The notes beneath the pieces are model-generated. The model was not told the DNA's origin and searched no databases. It was given only the letters and a program-made list of their open reading frames with translations. Positions 8,682-17,479 of a stretch of 64,000 nucleotides of DNA are shown here, one piece after another; positions within the stretch are counted from its first letter, which is position 1, and every line of letters begins with the position of its first letter. This DNA is from Lactobacillus sp. ESL0700 (GTDB lineage: Bacteria > Bacillota > Bacilli > Lactobacillales > Lactobacillaceae): the NCBI RefSeq assembly GCF_029392095.1, contig NZ_CP113930.1:1623001-1687000 (forward strand). The letters run 5' to 3'. The translations under genes and the position numbers were made by a program.

Positions 8682-9638
8682 TTATTTTGACTTAATATAA
8701 TTCTGCCCATCAGCAGCGGGTGCAACTGATTTACCAAAGAATAGCACCAGCACAACAATCGTGATTACGTATGGCGCAATCTGCATGTAAACAGCAGGAA
8801 TATGGTTGAAAAACGGCAACTGGTTACCAATAATACTAATACTCTGGGCAAAGCCAAAGAACAATGATGCCAGCATTGCCCCAATTGGATTCCACTTACC
8901 AAAGATAACTGCTGCCAAGGCCATAAATCCTTGCCCAACGATCGTGGAAATAGAAAAGTTCCCAGAAATTGCTTCCGCAAAAATGGCGCCGCCAATACCA
9001 CCAAGAAAACCGGAAATCAGAACACCAGCATACCGCAAACCATAAACATTAATGCCTAAGGTATCAGCAGCCTGCGGATTTTCGCCACAAGAGCGCAGAC
9101 GTAAGCCGAAGCGCGTCTTATAGAGCAGCCACCACAGAATAATAGTTACAATAATTGCCGCCCAAGCCGGTGCAGACGTGTTTTTAAAGAAAATAGGCCC
9201 AAGCACCGGAATATTAGCCAAGCCTGGAAACGAAAAGTAGCCGAAACTTTGGTTAATGTTTGCCGTCTGTCCTTTATCATAGATTGCCTTAATCAAGAAA
9301 ACGCCGAGTGGCGGCGCCATTAGATTAAGCACCGTACCACTAATAATATGGTCAGCATGAAAGTTAATTGTCGCTACCGCATGGAGCAGTGAAAAAATCA
9401 GCCCAACAATTCCGCCAACTAACGCACCTAACCACGGCGTTAGTTTGCCAAAACTGTCAGCAAAGGTCAGGTTAAAAACAATTGACGAAAAGGCACCCAT
9501 AGTCATAATTCCTTCAAGTCCAATGTTAGTCACGCCAGAGTTTTCACTATAAACGCCGCCCAATGCGGTAAAAATCAGTGGTGCCGAATAGACAAAAGTC
9601 GATGACACTAGTAAAGATAAAATCGCTACCAAACTCAT
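8682..9638 (-). CDS. nupC: Nucleoside ABC transporter permease 2
   Basis: A 318-residue BPD-type permease of the simple sugar/nucleoside class with about 8-10 hydrophobic segments. The N-terminal GVYSENSGVTNIGLEGIMTMGAF motif and the LRSCGENPQAADTLGINV loop are hallmarks of the YufQ/NupC group. Its ATG overlaps the stop of permease 1 (TAATG), so the two are co-translated. It should pair with the other permease, the duplicated ATPase and BMP lipoproteins to import purine and pyrimidine nucleosides. The symbol follows the Lactococcus naming. Confidence 0.9.
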   Translation of the reverse strand: MSLVAILSLLVSSTFVYSAPLIFTALGGVYSENSGVTNIGLEGIMTMGAFSSIVFNLTFADSFGKLTPWLGALVGGIVGLIFSLLHAVATINFHADHIISGTVLNLMAPPLGVFLIKAIYDKGQTANINQSFGYFSFPGLANIPVLGPIFFKNTSAPAWAAIIVTIILWWLLYKTRFGLRLRSCGENPQAADTLGINVYGLRYAGVLISGFLGGIGGAIFAEAISGNFSISTIVGQGFMALAAVIFGKWNPIGAMLASLFFGFAQSISIIGNQLPFFNHIPAVYMQIAPYVITIVVLVLFFGKSVAPAADGQNYIKSK

Positions 9639-10759
9639 TATTTTTGTCCCCCGTTATCTGCTACGTTCACTTGAGTTTCTTTCTTAACAGCAATTGCTTC
9701 AGGAGCCTGCTTATTTTTAAACAAGCGCCCAATCACATACTGAATAGCAATAAAGAAAATGATTGCCGCAATGACAATCGAGACGATTTCATAAGGAATA
9801 CCAGCAATCGTCTGCATCCCCAAGCCACCAATTTTCAAAATTGAGAATAGCAGTGCCGCCAGTAAAATTCCAATTGCAGTGCCACCACCAAGCAAGGCAA
9901 CTGACAGACCATCCCAGCCAATGTCCAAACTTGTTGTCTGCGTAAAGTAGTTTTGGTAGGTTCCTAAACCTTGGATAACACCGCCAAGTCCGGCAAAGCC
10001 GCCTGATAATAGCATCGACAACATAATGTTCTTCTTAGTGGACATCCCAGCATAACGACTGGCATAGGGATTAGCCCCAACCGACCGAATTTCAAAACCC
10101 GTGGTTGTTTTCTTCATTAAGTACCAGTAGATGACAACTGCAATTAATGCTAAAAAAATCCCGGCATTAATCCGTGAATCACCAAAGAAGGAACTCAGCC
10201 AATCAATCTTTAAACTACCATTAGCCGCAATCGTCTTCGTTGTGTCCGTGTCGATCCGCAAACGACTCGACATAATCTGCTGCATCAAGTATTGACATGA
10301 ATAAAGCACAATGTAGTTAAGCATAATTGTAGTGATAACTTCATTAGTCCCAAATTGAGCCCGCAACCAACCGGCAATCCCAGCAACAACTGCGCCGGCA
10401 ATAATTCCGGCAATAATCGCTAACGGCAACAAGACAATTTTGGGTAAATTAGGATTAGCTAAAACCACCCAAATTGAAGCTAACCAGCCAGCCTGTGCTT
10501 GACCTGGTAACCCAATATTAAAAAAGCCGGCACTGGAAGCAATCGCAAAGCCAATCGCTGTAAAAATCAGCGGCGTTGCCTCCCGAATTGTTTCACCAAT
10601 CCCATTCATGTTGCCCAAGGCACTGGCAAACATTGATGAATATGCCTGAATTGGATTGTAATTCCAAATTAACATAATTACTGCACCAATTAAAAACCCA
10701 GCAAGGATTGAAATAATTGGTACTAACATTCTTTTGGTTCTGGGCGTTACTTTAAGCAA
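9638..10759 (-). CDS. nupB: Nucleoside ABC transporter permease 1
   Basis: A 373-residue membrane protein of the YufP/NupB group with about 9-10 hydrophobic segments. ETIREATPLIFTAIGFAIASSAGFFNIGLPGQ and RSVGANPYASRYAGM are the typical permease signatures. The start is TTG and overlaps the stop of the ATPase gene by 8 nt, which suggests translational coupling. A charged C-terminal tail (AVKKETQVNVADNGG) is cytoplasmic. Confidence 0.9.
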   Translation of the reverse strand: MLKVTPRTKRMLVPIISILAGFLIGAVIMLIWNYNPIQAYSSMFASALGNMNGIGETIREATPLIFTAIGFAIASSAGFFNIGLPGQAQAGWLASIWVVLANPNLPKIVLLPLAIIAGIIAGAVVAGIAGWLRAQFGTNEVITTIMLNYIVLYSCQYLMQQIMSSRLRIDTDTTKTIAANGSLKIDWLSSFFGDSRINAGIFLALIAVVIYWYLMKKTTTGFEIRSVGANPYASRYAGMSTKKNIMLSMLLSGGFAGLGGVIQGLGTYQNYFTQTTSLDIGWDGLSVALLGGGTAIGILLAALLFSILKIGGLGMQTIAGIPYEIVSIVIAAIIFFIAIQYVIGRLFKNKQAPEAIAVKKETQVNVADNGGQK

Positions 10760-12287
10760 GAGTAGTGCCTTCTTTCTTAACTCCGGTCATTAACAGGCCT
10801 AATTCTTCATCACTAGTTGCTTCTGGCTTAACTTCACCAGAAATATTGCCATCATGGAGCACAATAATTCGGTCAGATAACTGCATGATTTCGTCTAATT
10901 CATATGAAATTAGCAAAATTGCCTTACCCTTCGCCCGCTCCTGCAATAGCTGCTTGTGGATATATTCAATCGCACCAACATCTAATCCTCGCGTGGGTTG
11001 GAAAGCGATAATTAAATCACTATCACGGTCGAGCTCCCGCGCAATAATTACTTTTTGCTGGTTACCGCCAGACAAATCACTAACTGGTAAATTAATGCCA
11101 GTAGTCCGAATATCAAACTTTTCCACCAACTTTTGCGCATGTTGGTTGATAACATCACGGTGCAATAAGTGATGGCGAGAAAATGGCTGCTGATAATAAT
11201 TCTGCAAGGCCAAATTATCGGCAACTGTAAATGGTAAGATTAGGCCATATTTTTGTCGGTCGGCAGGGATGTGCGCCACGCCACTTTCCGTAATCTTGCG
11301 CACCTTTTGGTTGGTCATGTCGCGACCATTAATCATAATTTTGCCAGCATTAACGTGACGCAAGCCAGTTAGCGCCTCAACTAATTCATCTTGACCATTA
11401 CCATCAATTCCAGCAACACCCAGAATCTCGCCGCCGCGTAAGTTAAAAGTCACACCCTTAAGTGCCGCAACTCCTTGCTTGTTTTTAATTTGCAGGTTAG
11501 TTACATCAAGAATAGTCTTACCTAATTCCACTTCCGGCTTCGTTAGACGCATGTTAACGTGGCGGCCGACCATTAATTCGGCTAAATTATTGTCGGTAAC
11601 ATCGGCAACATTAAAGGTACCGACACTTTTACCAGCGCGAATAACGGTCACGCGGTCAGCTGCCCGCTTAATCTCCTCTAACTTGTGCGTGATTAAAATA
11701 ATTGATTTGCCCTCTTTGGCAAGCTCTTTGATAATTTGAATAAATTCCGTAATTTCTTGCGGGGTCAAAACTGCCGTCGGTTCATCAAAAATCAAAATAT
11801 CAGCACCACGGTACAACACCTTCAAGATTTCCACCCGTTGTTGTTGGGCCACAGTAATCTCGCCGACTTTTTTATTAGGGTCAACGTTCAAGCCGTAACG
11901 CTTAGATAATTCTTCAATTTGCGTTTGTGCTTTTTTCAAATCTAATTTTGGTCCCTTAGTTGTCTCGTGACCCAAAATAATATTTTCTAAAACCGTAAAG
12001 GAATTCATGAGCATAAAGTGCTGGTGGACCATCCCGATACCCAAGTTTTTGGCAACCGTTGGGTTTTTAACATTAACGCGGTGTCCCCGCACCAAAATTT
12101 CACCAGCTGTTGGCGCAAGTAGTCCTGATAAAATACTCATCAAGGTTGACTTGCCCGCACCATTTTCACCAAGTAGAGCCAGGATTTCCCCATGATGCAA
12201 GACCAGATTAATATCATCGTTAGCCTTAAAACCATTGAAATCCTTGACAATATGGCGCATCTCAATTACGTTCGTAACATTTTCCAT
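10752..12287 (-). CDS. nupA: Nucleoside ABC transporter ATP-binding protein (two ABC modules)
   Basis: A 511-residue protein with two ABC modules, as in RbsA/YufO. Module 1 has Walker A GENGAGKST (about residue 40), a Q-loop in MVHQHFMLM, and Walker B LIFDEPTAVL. Module 2 has a degenerate Walker A (GIDGNGQDE), LSGGNQQKV signature, and a Walker B region LIIAFQPTRGLD in which the catalytic Glu is replaced, as is usual for this class. It energises nucleoside uptake with the two permeases. It follows the lipoprotein gene by about 65 nt that contain a hairpin at 12308-12343. Confidence 0.92.
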   Translation of the reverse strand: MENVTNVIEMRHIVKDFNGFKANDDINLVLHHGEILALLGENGAGKSTLMSILSGLLAPTAGEILVRGHRVNVKNPTVAKNLGIGMVHQHFMLMNSFTVLENIILGHETTKGPKLDLKKAQTQIEELSKRYGLNVDPNKKVGEITVAQQQRVEILKVLYRGADILIFDEPTAVLTPQEITEFIQIIKELAKEGKSIILITHKLEEIKRAADRVTVIRAGKSVGTFNVADVTDNNLAELMVGRHVNMRLTKPEVELGKTILDVTNLQIKNKQGVAALKGVTFNLRGGEILGVAGIDGNGQDELVEALTGLRHVNAGKIMINGRDMTNQKVRKITESGVAHIPADRQKYGLILPFTVADNLALQNYYQQPFSRHHLLHRDVINQHAQKLVEKFDIRTTGINLPVSDLSGGNQQKVIIARELDRDSDLIIAFQPTRGLDVGAIEYIHKQLLQERAKGKAILLISYELDEIMQLSDRIIVLHDGNISGEVKPEATSDEELGLLMTGVKKEGTTLA

Positions 12288-12307
12288 TTTGCTTATTGAG
12301 TTCCTTT

Positions 12308-12343
12308 TTGTTAAAAAACTCTTTGCTTACCACAAAGAGTTTT
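12308..12343 (-). terminator. Intercistronic hairpin between lipoprotein and transporter genes
   Basis: On the minus strand AAAACTCTTTG pairs with CAAAGAGTTTT and is followed by TTTTTT. As it lies after the bmp gene and before the ATPase gene it can act as a leaky terminator, giving more lipoprotein than membrane complex. Confidence 0.7.
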
Positions 12344-12353
12344 CAATTATTAA

Positions 12354-13430
12354 TTATTTAACCGTTTCATTAACCTTAATTTTTCCTGCGATTATCTGTG
12401 CCTTGGCCTTGTTGACTGCTGTCCAAGTCTTAGCAGACAAGTTGCCGCGTGTCAGGGAAACACCATCGCCCTTTAAGGTATAAACCAGGTGCTTACCACC
12501 AGGGAATTTACCATCATATGCATCATCAGCTAATGATTTTGATGCAACATCAAGTCCCTTTAAAACTGAAGTTAAAGTAAAGTTGGCCTTCTTGCCATCC
12601 TTAGTCTTGTAGTTACCCAAGTTAGCTTGGTCAACGTCAACACCCATTACCCAAACCTTTTGGTTAGCTGGACGTGTTTGGTTGCGGTCCTTAGCTTCTT
12701 GGAAGACACCATTACCGGCTGCACCTGCAGCTTGGAAAATAATATCGGTCTTGTTAGCGTACATTGATTGAGCCATCGATTTGGCTTTATCAGTTGAAGT
12801 AAAGTTACCAACATATTCGGTTGAAACCTTAATCTTCTTGTGCAATGCCTTAGAACCGTCTTGGACACCTTGCTTAAAACCAGCTTCAAACTTATCAATG
12901 ATGCTTGATTTCGCACCACCGACAAAGCCAACCTTGTTCGTCTTAGTTGTATAAGCTGCTGCAATCCCGCCAAGATAGGAAGACTGGTTACTTTCAAAAG
13001 TAACAGAAGCAACATTCTTTTGTCCTGAAATCACATCATCAATAATGACGAAGTTCTTTTTAGGATTTTTCTTAGCTGCTGCTTTAACCGAATCAGTTAG
13101 CATGTAACCAACACCAATAATCGTTTGGTAACCAGACTTAGCAGCTTGGTTAAAGTTAGGTGTAAAGTCAGATGCACTGCTTGATTGGAAGTACTGGTAG
13201 CCTTTACCGCGAGTATATCCGTGCTCTTTGCCATAATCTTTAAAGCCTTGCCAAGCAGCTTGATTGAATGACTGGTCATCAACCCCGTTACTATCGGTAA
13301 TTAAGGCAATGCTGCCCTTGCTGCTTTGAGAACCAGAACTCTGCTTTTTACCGGAACATGCACCTAAAACAAGACTAACTGATGCCACAACTGTTCCTAA
13401 AGCCAGAATATTCCTAAATTTACGCTTCAA
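12354..13430 (-). CDS. BMP-family nucleoside-binding lipoprotein, copy 1
   Basis: A 358-residue surface lipoprotein. The N-terminus has a signal peptide with lipobox LGAC (Cys at about residue 25), followed by a KKQSSGSQSSK linker and a PBP1/BMP domain from SIALITDSNGVDDQSFNQAAWQGF onward. Such proteins capture nucleosides for the adjacent NupABC transporter. The start is TTG with AGGAGG 7 nt upstream. A PurBox-like sequence lies at 13447-13459 in its leader. It is one of three paralogs in a row and is the one directly linked to the transporter genes. Confidence 0.92.
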   Translation of the reverse strand: MKRKFRNILALGTVVASVSLVLGACSGKKQSSGSQSSKGSIALITDSNGVDDQSFNQAAWQGFKDYGKEHGYTRGKGYQYFQSSSASDFTPNFNQAAKSGYQTIIGVGYMLTDSVKAAAKKNPKKNFVIIDDVISGQKNVASVTFESNQSSYLGGIAAAYTTKTNKVGFVGGAKSSIIDKFEAGFKQGVQDGSKALHKKIKVSTEYVGNFTSTDKAKSMAQSMYANKTDIIFQAAGAAGNGVFQEAKDRNQTRPANQKVWVMGVDVDQANLGNYKTKDGKKANFTLTSVLKGLDVASKSLADDAYDGKFPGGKHLVYTLKGDGVSLTRGNLSAKTWTAVNKAKAQIIAGKIKVNETVK

Positions 13431-13446
13431 TTTTCTACCTCCTATA

Positions 13447-13459
13447 AATTTACGAACTA
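13447..13459 (+). promoter_or_regulatory. PurBox-like sequence upstream of bmp copy 1
   Basis: ATTTACGAACTAT differs from the PurR box consensus AWWWCCGAACWWT at one position. A weaker copy with the same CGAACTAT core lies at the end of bmp copy 2 (about 13541-13553). Purine control would fit the operon's function, but single PurBoxes occur by chance. Confidence 0.3.
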
Positions 13460-13550
13460 TATATAATTATTTTATCTTAAAAATGTGCAAATTCAATAGA
13501 AATATTTTTTATTTTGGTATAAATTAGATTTATTCTAGCTAAAACACGAA

Positions 13551-14642
13551 CTATTTAGCCGGGTGAATTGGCACCTTGATCTCGCCATTAATCACTTGCG
13601 TCCGCGCCTTTTGCGCGTTCTTCCAAGCAGTAGGACTAATCTGGCCACGTTTGATCGAGACACCGTTAGTCTTCAAACCGTAAACAAGGTGTTGACCACC
13701 AGGGAACTTGCCTTCATACGCACGATTAGCAATATCTTGGGTGGCGATATTGACGCCGGTAATTACTGAAGTCAGCACGAAGTTAGTCTTCTTACCATCT
13801 TTTGACTTGTAATTACCTAGATATGATTGGTCAACGTCAACCCCAATTGCCCAGACACGCTTAGAAGCTGGTCTGTTTTGGTTAATTGACTTTGCTTCTT
13901 GGAATAACCCATCACCAGTAGAACCTGATGCATGGAAGATAATATCGGCCTTTTTAGCGTACATTGATTGGGCAATCGCCTTACCCTTATCCGCACTGGT
14001 GAAGCTGCCTGCATATTGATTTAAAAGAGTTATCTTTTTATGCAGCTTTTTAGCTTCATCATTAACACCTTTGGTAAAGCCAGCGTCAAAGAGATCAATA
14101 ATGTTACCGCGAACTCCACCGATAAACCCAATGACGTTGGTTTTGGTCTCAGAAGCGGCAACAACACCGGCTAGATATGCGGCCTGCTCACTTCTAAAGT
14201 TAGCCGAAGCAACATTCTTTTGACCGTTGATTACTTCATCGACGATAACGTAATTCTTCTTCGGGTTCTTCTTAGCCGCTGCACTGACAGCATCCTTTAA
14301 GTTATAGCCAATTCCAAAAATCGTTTGGTAACCTGCCTTGCTGGCTTGCTCAAAGTTAGGAACAAAGTCGGCATCACTACTTGATTGGAAATACTGATAG
14401 CCATTCTTGCCGCGCTGTAAATTATGTTGCTTCCCATACGCCTTGAAGCCATTCCAAGCTGACTGGTTAAACGAATTATCGTTAACTCCAGCTGCCGTTG
14501 TTACTAACGCAATGGAATGCTTAGCACTATCGCCTGTGTTGCCACTGCCACCCTGCTTTTTACCAGAACACGCTGTTAGCATCACACCAGCTGAAAAAAT
14601 CAGTGCTGCTGTCGAACAAATTTTCTTAAACTTTATACTCAT
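13551..14642 (-). CDS. BMP-family nucleoside-binding lipoprotein, copy 2
   Basis: A surface lipoprotein of about 363 residues. The start is set at ATG 14642, with AGAGGTAA 5 nt upstream, because the signal peptide then begins MSIKFKK and leads to lipobox LTAC. The longer upstream extension has no ribosome site. The BMP domain contains SIALVTTAAGVNDNSFNQSAWNGF and the conserved EVINGQKNVASANF region. In copy 1 the DSNGVDDQSF ligand-site segment reads TAAGVNDNSF here, so ligand preference may differ. A 242-nt leader separates it from copy 3. Confidence 0.9.
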   Translation of the reverse strand: MSIKFKKICSTAALIFSAGVMLTACSGKKQGGSGNTGDSAKHSIALVTTAAGVNDNSFNQSAWNGFKAYGKQHNLQRGKNGYQYFQSSSDADFVPNFEQASKAGYQTIFGIGYNLKDAVSAAAKKNPKKNYVIVDEVINGQKNVASANFRSEQAAYLAGVVAASETKTNVIGFIGGVRGNIIDLFDAGFTKGVNDEAKKLHKKITLLNQYAGSFTSADKGKAIAQSMYAKKADIIFHASGSTGDGLFQEAKSINQNRPASKRVWAIGVDVDQSYLGNYKSKDGKKTNFVLTSVITGVNIATQDIANRAYEGKFPGGQHLVYGLKTNGVSIKRGQISPTAWKNAQKARTQVINGEIKVPIHPAK

Positions 14643-14851
14643 GTCATTACCTCTCAAACAATTCTTCCAGTTACTAAAATAACAACATTTAGTGGCTATG
14701 TCAAAGTCTACCCACAAGATAAAGTGTTGATTTATTGGGATTTGTCAATTGGTCTAGAACTCGCTCTAAGTCAATCACACCATAATTTTTGTATGCTTCA
14801 AAGCACAATTTGAAAATTTTTCTAAATTTGTCGACTTATGTAAAATTGACC
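14643..14851. other. Intergenic leader of bmp copy 2
   Basis: About 200 bp without a gene. I see no clear riboswitch, PurBox or strong promoter. It presumably holds the copy 2 promoter because copy 3 ends in a strong terminator just upstream. Confidence 0.4.
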
Positions 14852-14877
14852 AAAGAAAAAAGACGCTTTCGCGTCTA
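14852..14877 (-). terminator. Terminator after bmp copy 3
   Basis: On the minus strand AGACGC-GAAA-GCGTCT is followed by TTTTTTC; a GNRA-type loop makes it strong. Confidence 0.9.
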
Positions 14878-14884
14878 TAAAAAA

Positions 14885-15964
14885 TTATTTAGCTGAATTA
14901 ACCACCTTGATTTGTCCAGTGATAATTCGCGTGCGTTGCTTTTGAACAGCGGCCCAAGTTGAGGAATTTAAATTGCCCTTGGTGATTGAAACGCCATTAT
15001 CCTTCAAGCCATAGACTAAATGTTGACCGCCAGGGAACTTGCCTTTAGCAGCCGCATCAGCCAGTGTCTTAGTCGCAACGCCTAACCCCTTTAAAACCGA
15101 AGTCAAAGTAAAGTTATCTTTCTGACCATTTTTGGTTTTGTAATTACCCAAAGTTGCTTGGTCAACATCAACACCAATTACCCACACCTTTTGGGCTGCA
15201 GGTCGCGTTTGGTTGTAATCCTTAGCTTCTTGGAAAATGCCATTGCCGGCCGTTCCTGCTGCTTGATAAATAATGTCACATTTATCTGAATACAGCGATT
15301 GAGCGATTGCTTTTGCCTTATCTGTCGAGGTAAAGTTTCCAATATATTCAACATTTATTGTTATTTTTTTGTGCAGCTTTTTTGCACCAGCTTGAACACC
15401 TTGCCGAAAACCAGCCGCAAAGGAATTAATGATGCTTGATTTGGCACCACCAACAAAGCCAACCTTATTTGTCTTAGTCGTATAAGCTGCCGCGATCCCC
15501 GCTAAATATGAAGCCTCGTTACTTTTGAAGGTAACCGAAGCGACATTTTTCTGACCAGTAATCACATCGTCAATAATGACAAAATTCTTCTTGGGATTTT
15601 TCAGCGCTGCTGCTTTAACCGAGTCTTTTAGTGCATAACCAACACCAAAAATCGTTTGGTATCCCGAGCTAGCTGCTTGATTAAAGTTAGGTGTGTAATC
15701 TGCCGCACTATTTGATTGAAAATACTGGTAGCCACTGCCCCGCTTTAAATTGTGTTCCTTGCCAAAAGCTGTAAAACCAGCCCAAGCTGCCTGATTGAAT
15801 GATTGGTCATCAACGCCGCTACTGTCAGTAATCAGAGCAATGCTGTTTTTCCTGTTTGTACCAGTCGCATTATCCTGCTTTTTACCTGAGCAAGCCGTCA
15901 GAACCACACTTATTCCAAGGACAATTACACTTAAGGATAACCATCGCTGCCATTTTTTCTTCAT
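14885..15964 (-). CDS. BMP-family nucleoside-binding lipoprotein, copy 3
   Basis: A 359-residue surface lipoprotein with lipobox LTAC at about residue 25 and the BMP domain SIALITDSSGVDDQSFNQAAWAGF. It is closer to copy 1 than copy 2 is. GGAGG lies 7 nt before the ATG. It sits 30 nt downstream of the NUDIX gene on the same strand, so it may be read from that promoter. Having three binding proteins for one transporter suggests several ligands or conditions of use. Confidence 0.92.
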   Translation of the reverse strand: MKKKWQRWLSLSVIVLGISVVLTACSGKKQDNATGTNRKNSIALITDSSGVDDQSFNQAAWAGFTAFGKEHNLKRGSGYQYFQSNSAADYTPNFNQAASSGYQTIFGVGYALKDSVKAAALKNPKKNFVIIDDVITGQKNVASVTFKSNEASYLAGIAAAYTTKTNKVGFVGGAKSSIINSFAAGFRQGVQAGAKKLHKKITINVEYIGNFTSTDKAKAIAQSLYSDKCDIIYQAAGTAGNGIFQEAKDYNQTRPAAQKVWVIGVDVDQATLGNYKTKNGQKDNFTLTSVLKGLGVATKTLADAAAKGKFPGGQHLVYGLKDNGVSITKGNLNSSTWAAVQKQRTRIITGQIKVVNSAK

Positions 15965-15994
15965 CCGTTATCCTCCTGAATTTTATTTTAAAGA

Positions 15995-16399
15995 CTAATT
16001 TTTATTAAAAAATTCCACTATTTTTCCACTTACTTCTGGCGGCATTAAATCAATCTGTGGCAAGTTATTAACCTTTACCCAAGTTGGTAAATAGACATTG
16101 GTTGCACTTGCGCGTTCTGCTTCCTCGCCACTAATATCAGGTGTGGCTACTTGAGTTGATTCCGCATAGAAAAAGACCTCGCGCTCTTGCTCCTGCAAGA
16201 CAAACAGCTGGTGCAACTCATCCGGTGTTAATACTATCTGTAATTCTTCACGTATTTCACGGATTGCTGTTTGAATAGGTGTTTCCTGTCCCTCAGCGCC
16301 ACCACCGGGAACGACCCAATAATCGCGGCCATTCTTCAAGCGGTGAATTAGGAGCACGGCTTGCGATTGATGATTATAAATAACAACTCTCGCCCGCAT
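15995..16399 (-). CDS. NUDIX hydrolase
   Basis: About 134 residues. The NUDIX box is clear: GGGAEGQETPIQTAIREIREEL (G-x5-E-x7-REVxEE-x-GU pattern, residues about 38-60). The enzyme should split a nucleoside diphosphate linked to another moiety. ATG at 16399 follows the stop of the HD-domain gene by one base (TAAAATG). An overlapping ATG at 16408 is also possible. The two genes form an operon. The exact substrate is unknown. Confidence 0.88.
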   Translation of the reverse strand: MRARVVIYNHQSQAVLLIHRLKNGRDYWVVPGGGAEGQETPIQTAIREIREELQIVLTPDELHQLFVLQEQEREVFFYAESTQVATPDISGEEAERASATNVYLPTWVKVNNLPQIDLMPPEVSGKIVEFFNKN

Positions 16400-16400
16400 T

Positions 16401-17054
16401 TTACACATCCCATTCTTGCATAAATTCGTTAACAAAATTACGCATATATTCTGTTCTAATATGTGCTTCTTTTTTGCCACCGGCAGTATTCATTAAATCT
16501 TCCAACTGAAATAATTTTTCGTAAAAGTGATTAATAGTTGTTTCCTGATGCTGACGATACTGATCATGACTAACTAGCTTTTGCGGTTTAATCGCTGGAT
16601 CATAAATCAAATTGCCGTGCGCACCACCATAGGTAAAGGCACGAGCAATCCCGATTGCACCCAAGCTTTCAATGCGATCGGCATCTTGAACGTATTGTCC
16701 TGAAACTGGCAGTTGATAATGATGTTCAATATTTTGCGAAAACGACATGTGCTGCATGGTAAACAAAATATCCTTGATTTCTAAAGCTGTAAAGCCAACT
16801 TGCGGCAATAATTCTTTAATATTCGCCAGCACAACTTCTGGATCAACACAAATTTTTTCATCAATTGTATCGTGTAAATATCCCGCAGTTTCAATAATCG
16901 CCACCATACGACTATCTTGATGGGCACTGGGATTATCTTGCAAGTACATTTTTTTAGCTAAATGGGCCACCCGCCGACCATGATAAAAGTCGTGGCCTGT
17001 TTTTTCATCCTTAAGCTGCTGTTTGACAAAGTTGATTACTTCAGTTATATCCAA
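16401..17054 (-). CDS. HD-domain phosphohydrolase (YedJ-like)
   Basis: A 217-residue cytoplasmic protein. Metal-binding residues are visible in HDFYHGRRV (His 21 and His 25), GYLHDTIDEK (HD at about 60-61) and QDADRIESLG (Asp at about 132), the full HD pattern. These enzymes hydrolyse phosphate esters of nucleotides or similar compounds. The start is TTG with AAAGGAAA upstream. It lies directly before a NUDIX gene, so both may clean up damaged or signalling nucleotides; that is inference. Confidence 0.85.
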   Translation of the reverse strand: MDITEVINFVKQQLKDEKTGHDFYHGRRVAHLAKKMYLQDNPSAHQDSRMVAIIETAGYLHDTIDEKICVDPEVVLANIKELLPQVGFTALEIKDILFTMQHMSFSQNIEHHYQLPVSGQYVQDADRIESLGAIGIARAFTYGGAHGNLIYDPAIKPQKLVSHDQYRQHQETTINHFYEKLFQLEDLMNTAGGKKEAHIRTEYMRNFVNEFMQEWDV

Positions 17055-17157
17055 TTTAATTTTCCTTTCTATTATTTAATACTATAATTCTAGCTTATTT
17101 AATTTTATAGACCAAGTATTTTCTTTATGAGTGAAACTATTTGTTGTGAGTTTTGAA

Positions 17158-17186
17158 TTGCCTACTATTCATGCACATGCTATAAT
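17158..17186 (+). promoter_or_regulatory. Promoter of antitoxin RNA, copy 1
   Basis: TTGCCT (17158-17163), 17-nt spacer, TATAAT (17181-17186): a strong sigma-A promoter reading plus. Confidence 0.75.
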
Positions 17187-17192
17187 ATCGTT

Positions 17193-17323
17193 GTAACTAA
17201 AAATAAGTCCTACTGACAATAGGACTTCTCTACGTAGAGCCGTCTTCAAAGGACGGTGGCTACTGGCTATATTTTTGACAATACGCCCTGTAACATTCCA
17301 AGTTATTAGTCAGGGCGTTTTTT
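17193..17323 (+). ncRNA. Type I antitoxin RNA, copy 1 (orphan)
   Basis: Predicted transcript of about 130 nt from the promoter at 17158-17186 to a terminator (CGCCCTG 17284-17290 / CAGGGCG 17311-17317 plus T6). Inside are two hairpins, AAGTCCTA/TAGGACTT and GCCGTC/GACGGTGGC. It is nearly the same as copy 2 at 17480-17614. The toxin frame it opposes (17332-17431) is broken, so this RNA has probably lost its own target but could still pair with the copy 2 toxin mRNA. Confidence 0.6.
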
Positions 17324-17331
17324 GTTCGCAA

Positions 17332-17431
17332 TTATTTCTTGCGATTGTCGATATATGTCAACAAATCAACGAGAAATGTAACTGATAGCAACACGATGCA
17401 ATTGTTCCTAAGCAATTTGATAATTATCCAT
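17332..17431 (-). pseudogene. Broken toxin frame of type I TA copy 1
   Basis: The last ~20 codons (from VLLSVTFLVDLL to IDNRKK) are identical in protein to the copy 2 toxin. The ATG at 17431 starts MDNYQIA and then meets TAG. The interval from that ATG to the shared stop is 100 nt, not a multiple of three. A short near-direct repeat (AATTGC at the break) suggests slippage or insertion. It also lacks the leader and promoter that copy 2 has. So only the antisense side of this copy looks functional. Confidence 0.65.
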
Positions 17432-17444
17432 TGTGAACATTAAA

Positions 17445-17473
17445 TTGCTTACCTCTAATGCACATGCTATAAT
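17445..17473 (+). promoter_or_regulatory. Promoter of antitoxin RNA, copy 2
   Basis: TTGCTT (17445-17450), 17-nt spacer, TATAAT (17468-17473), same arrangement as copy 1. Confidence 0.75.
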
Positions 17474-17479
17474 ATCGTT

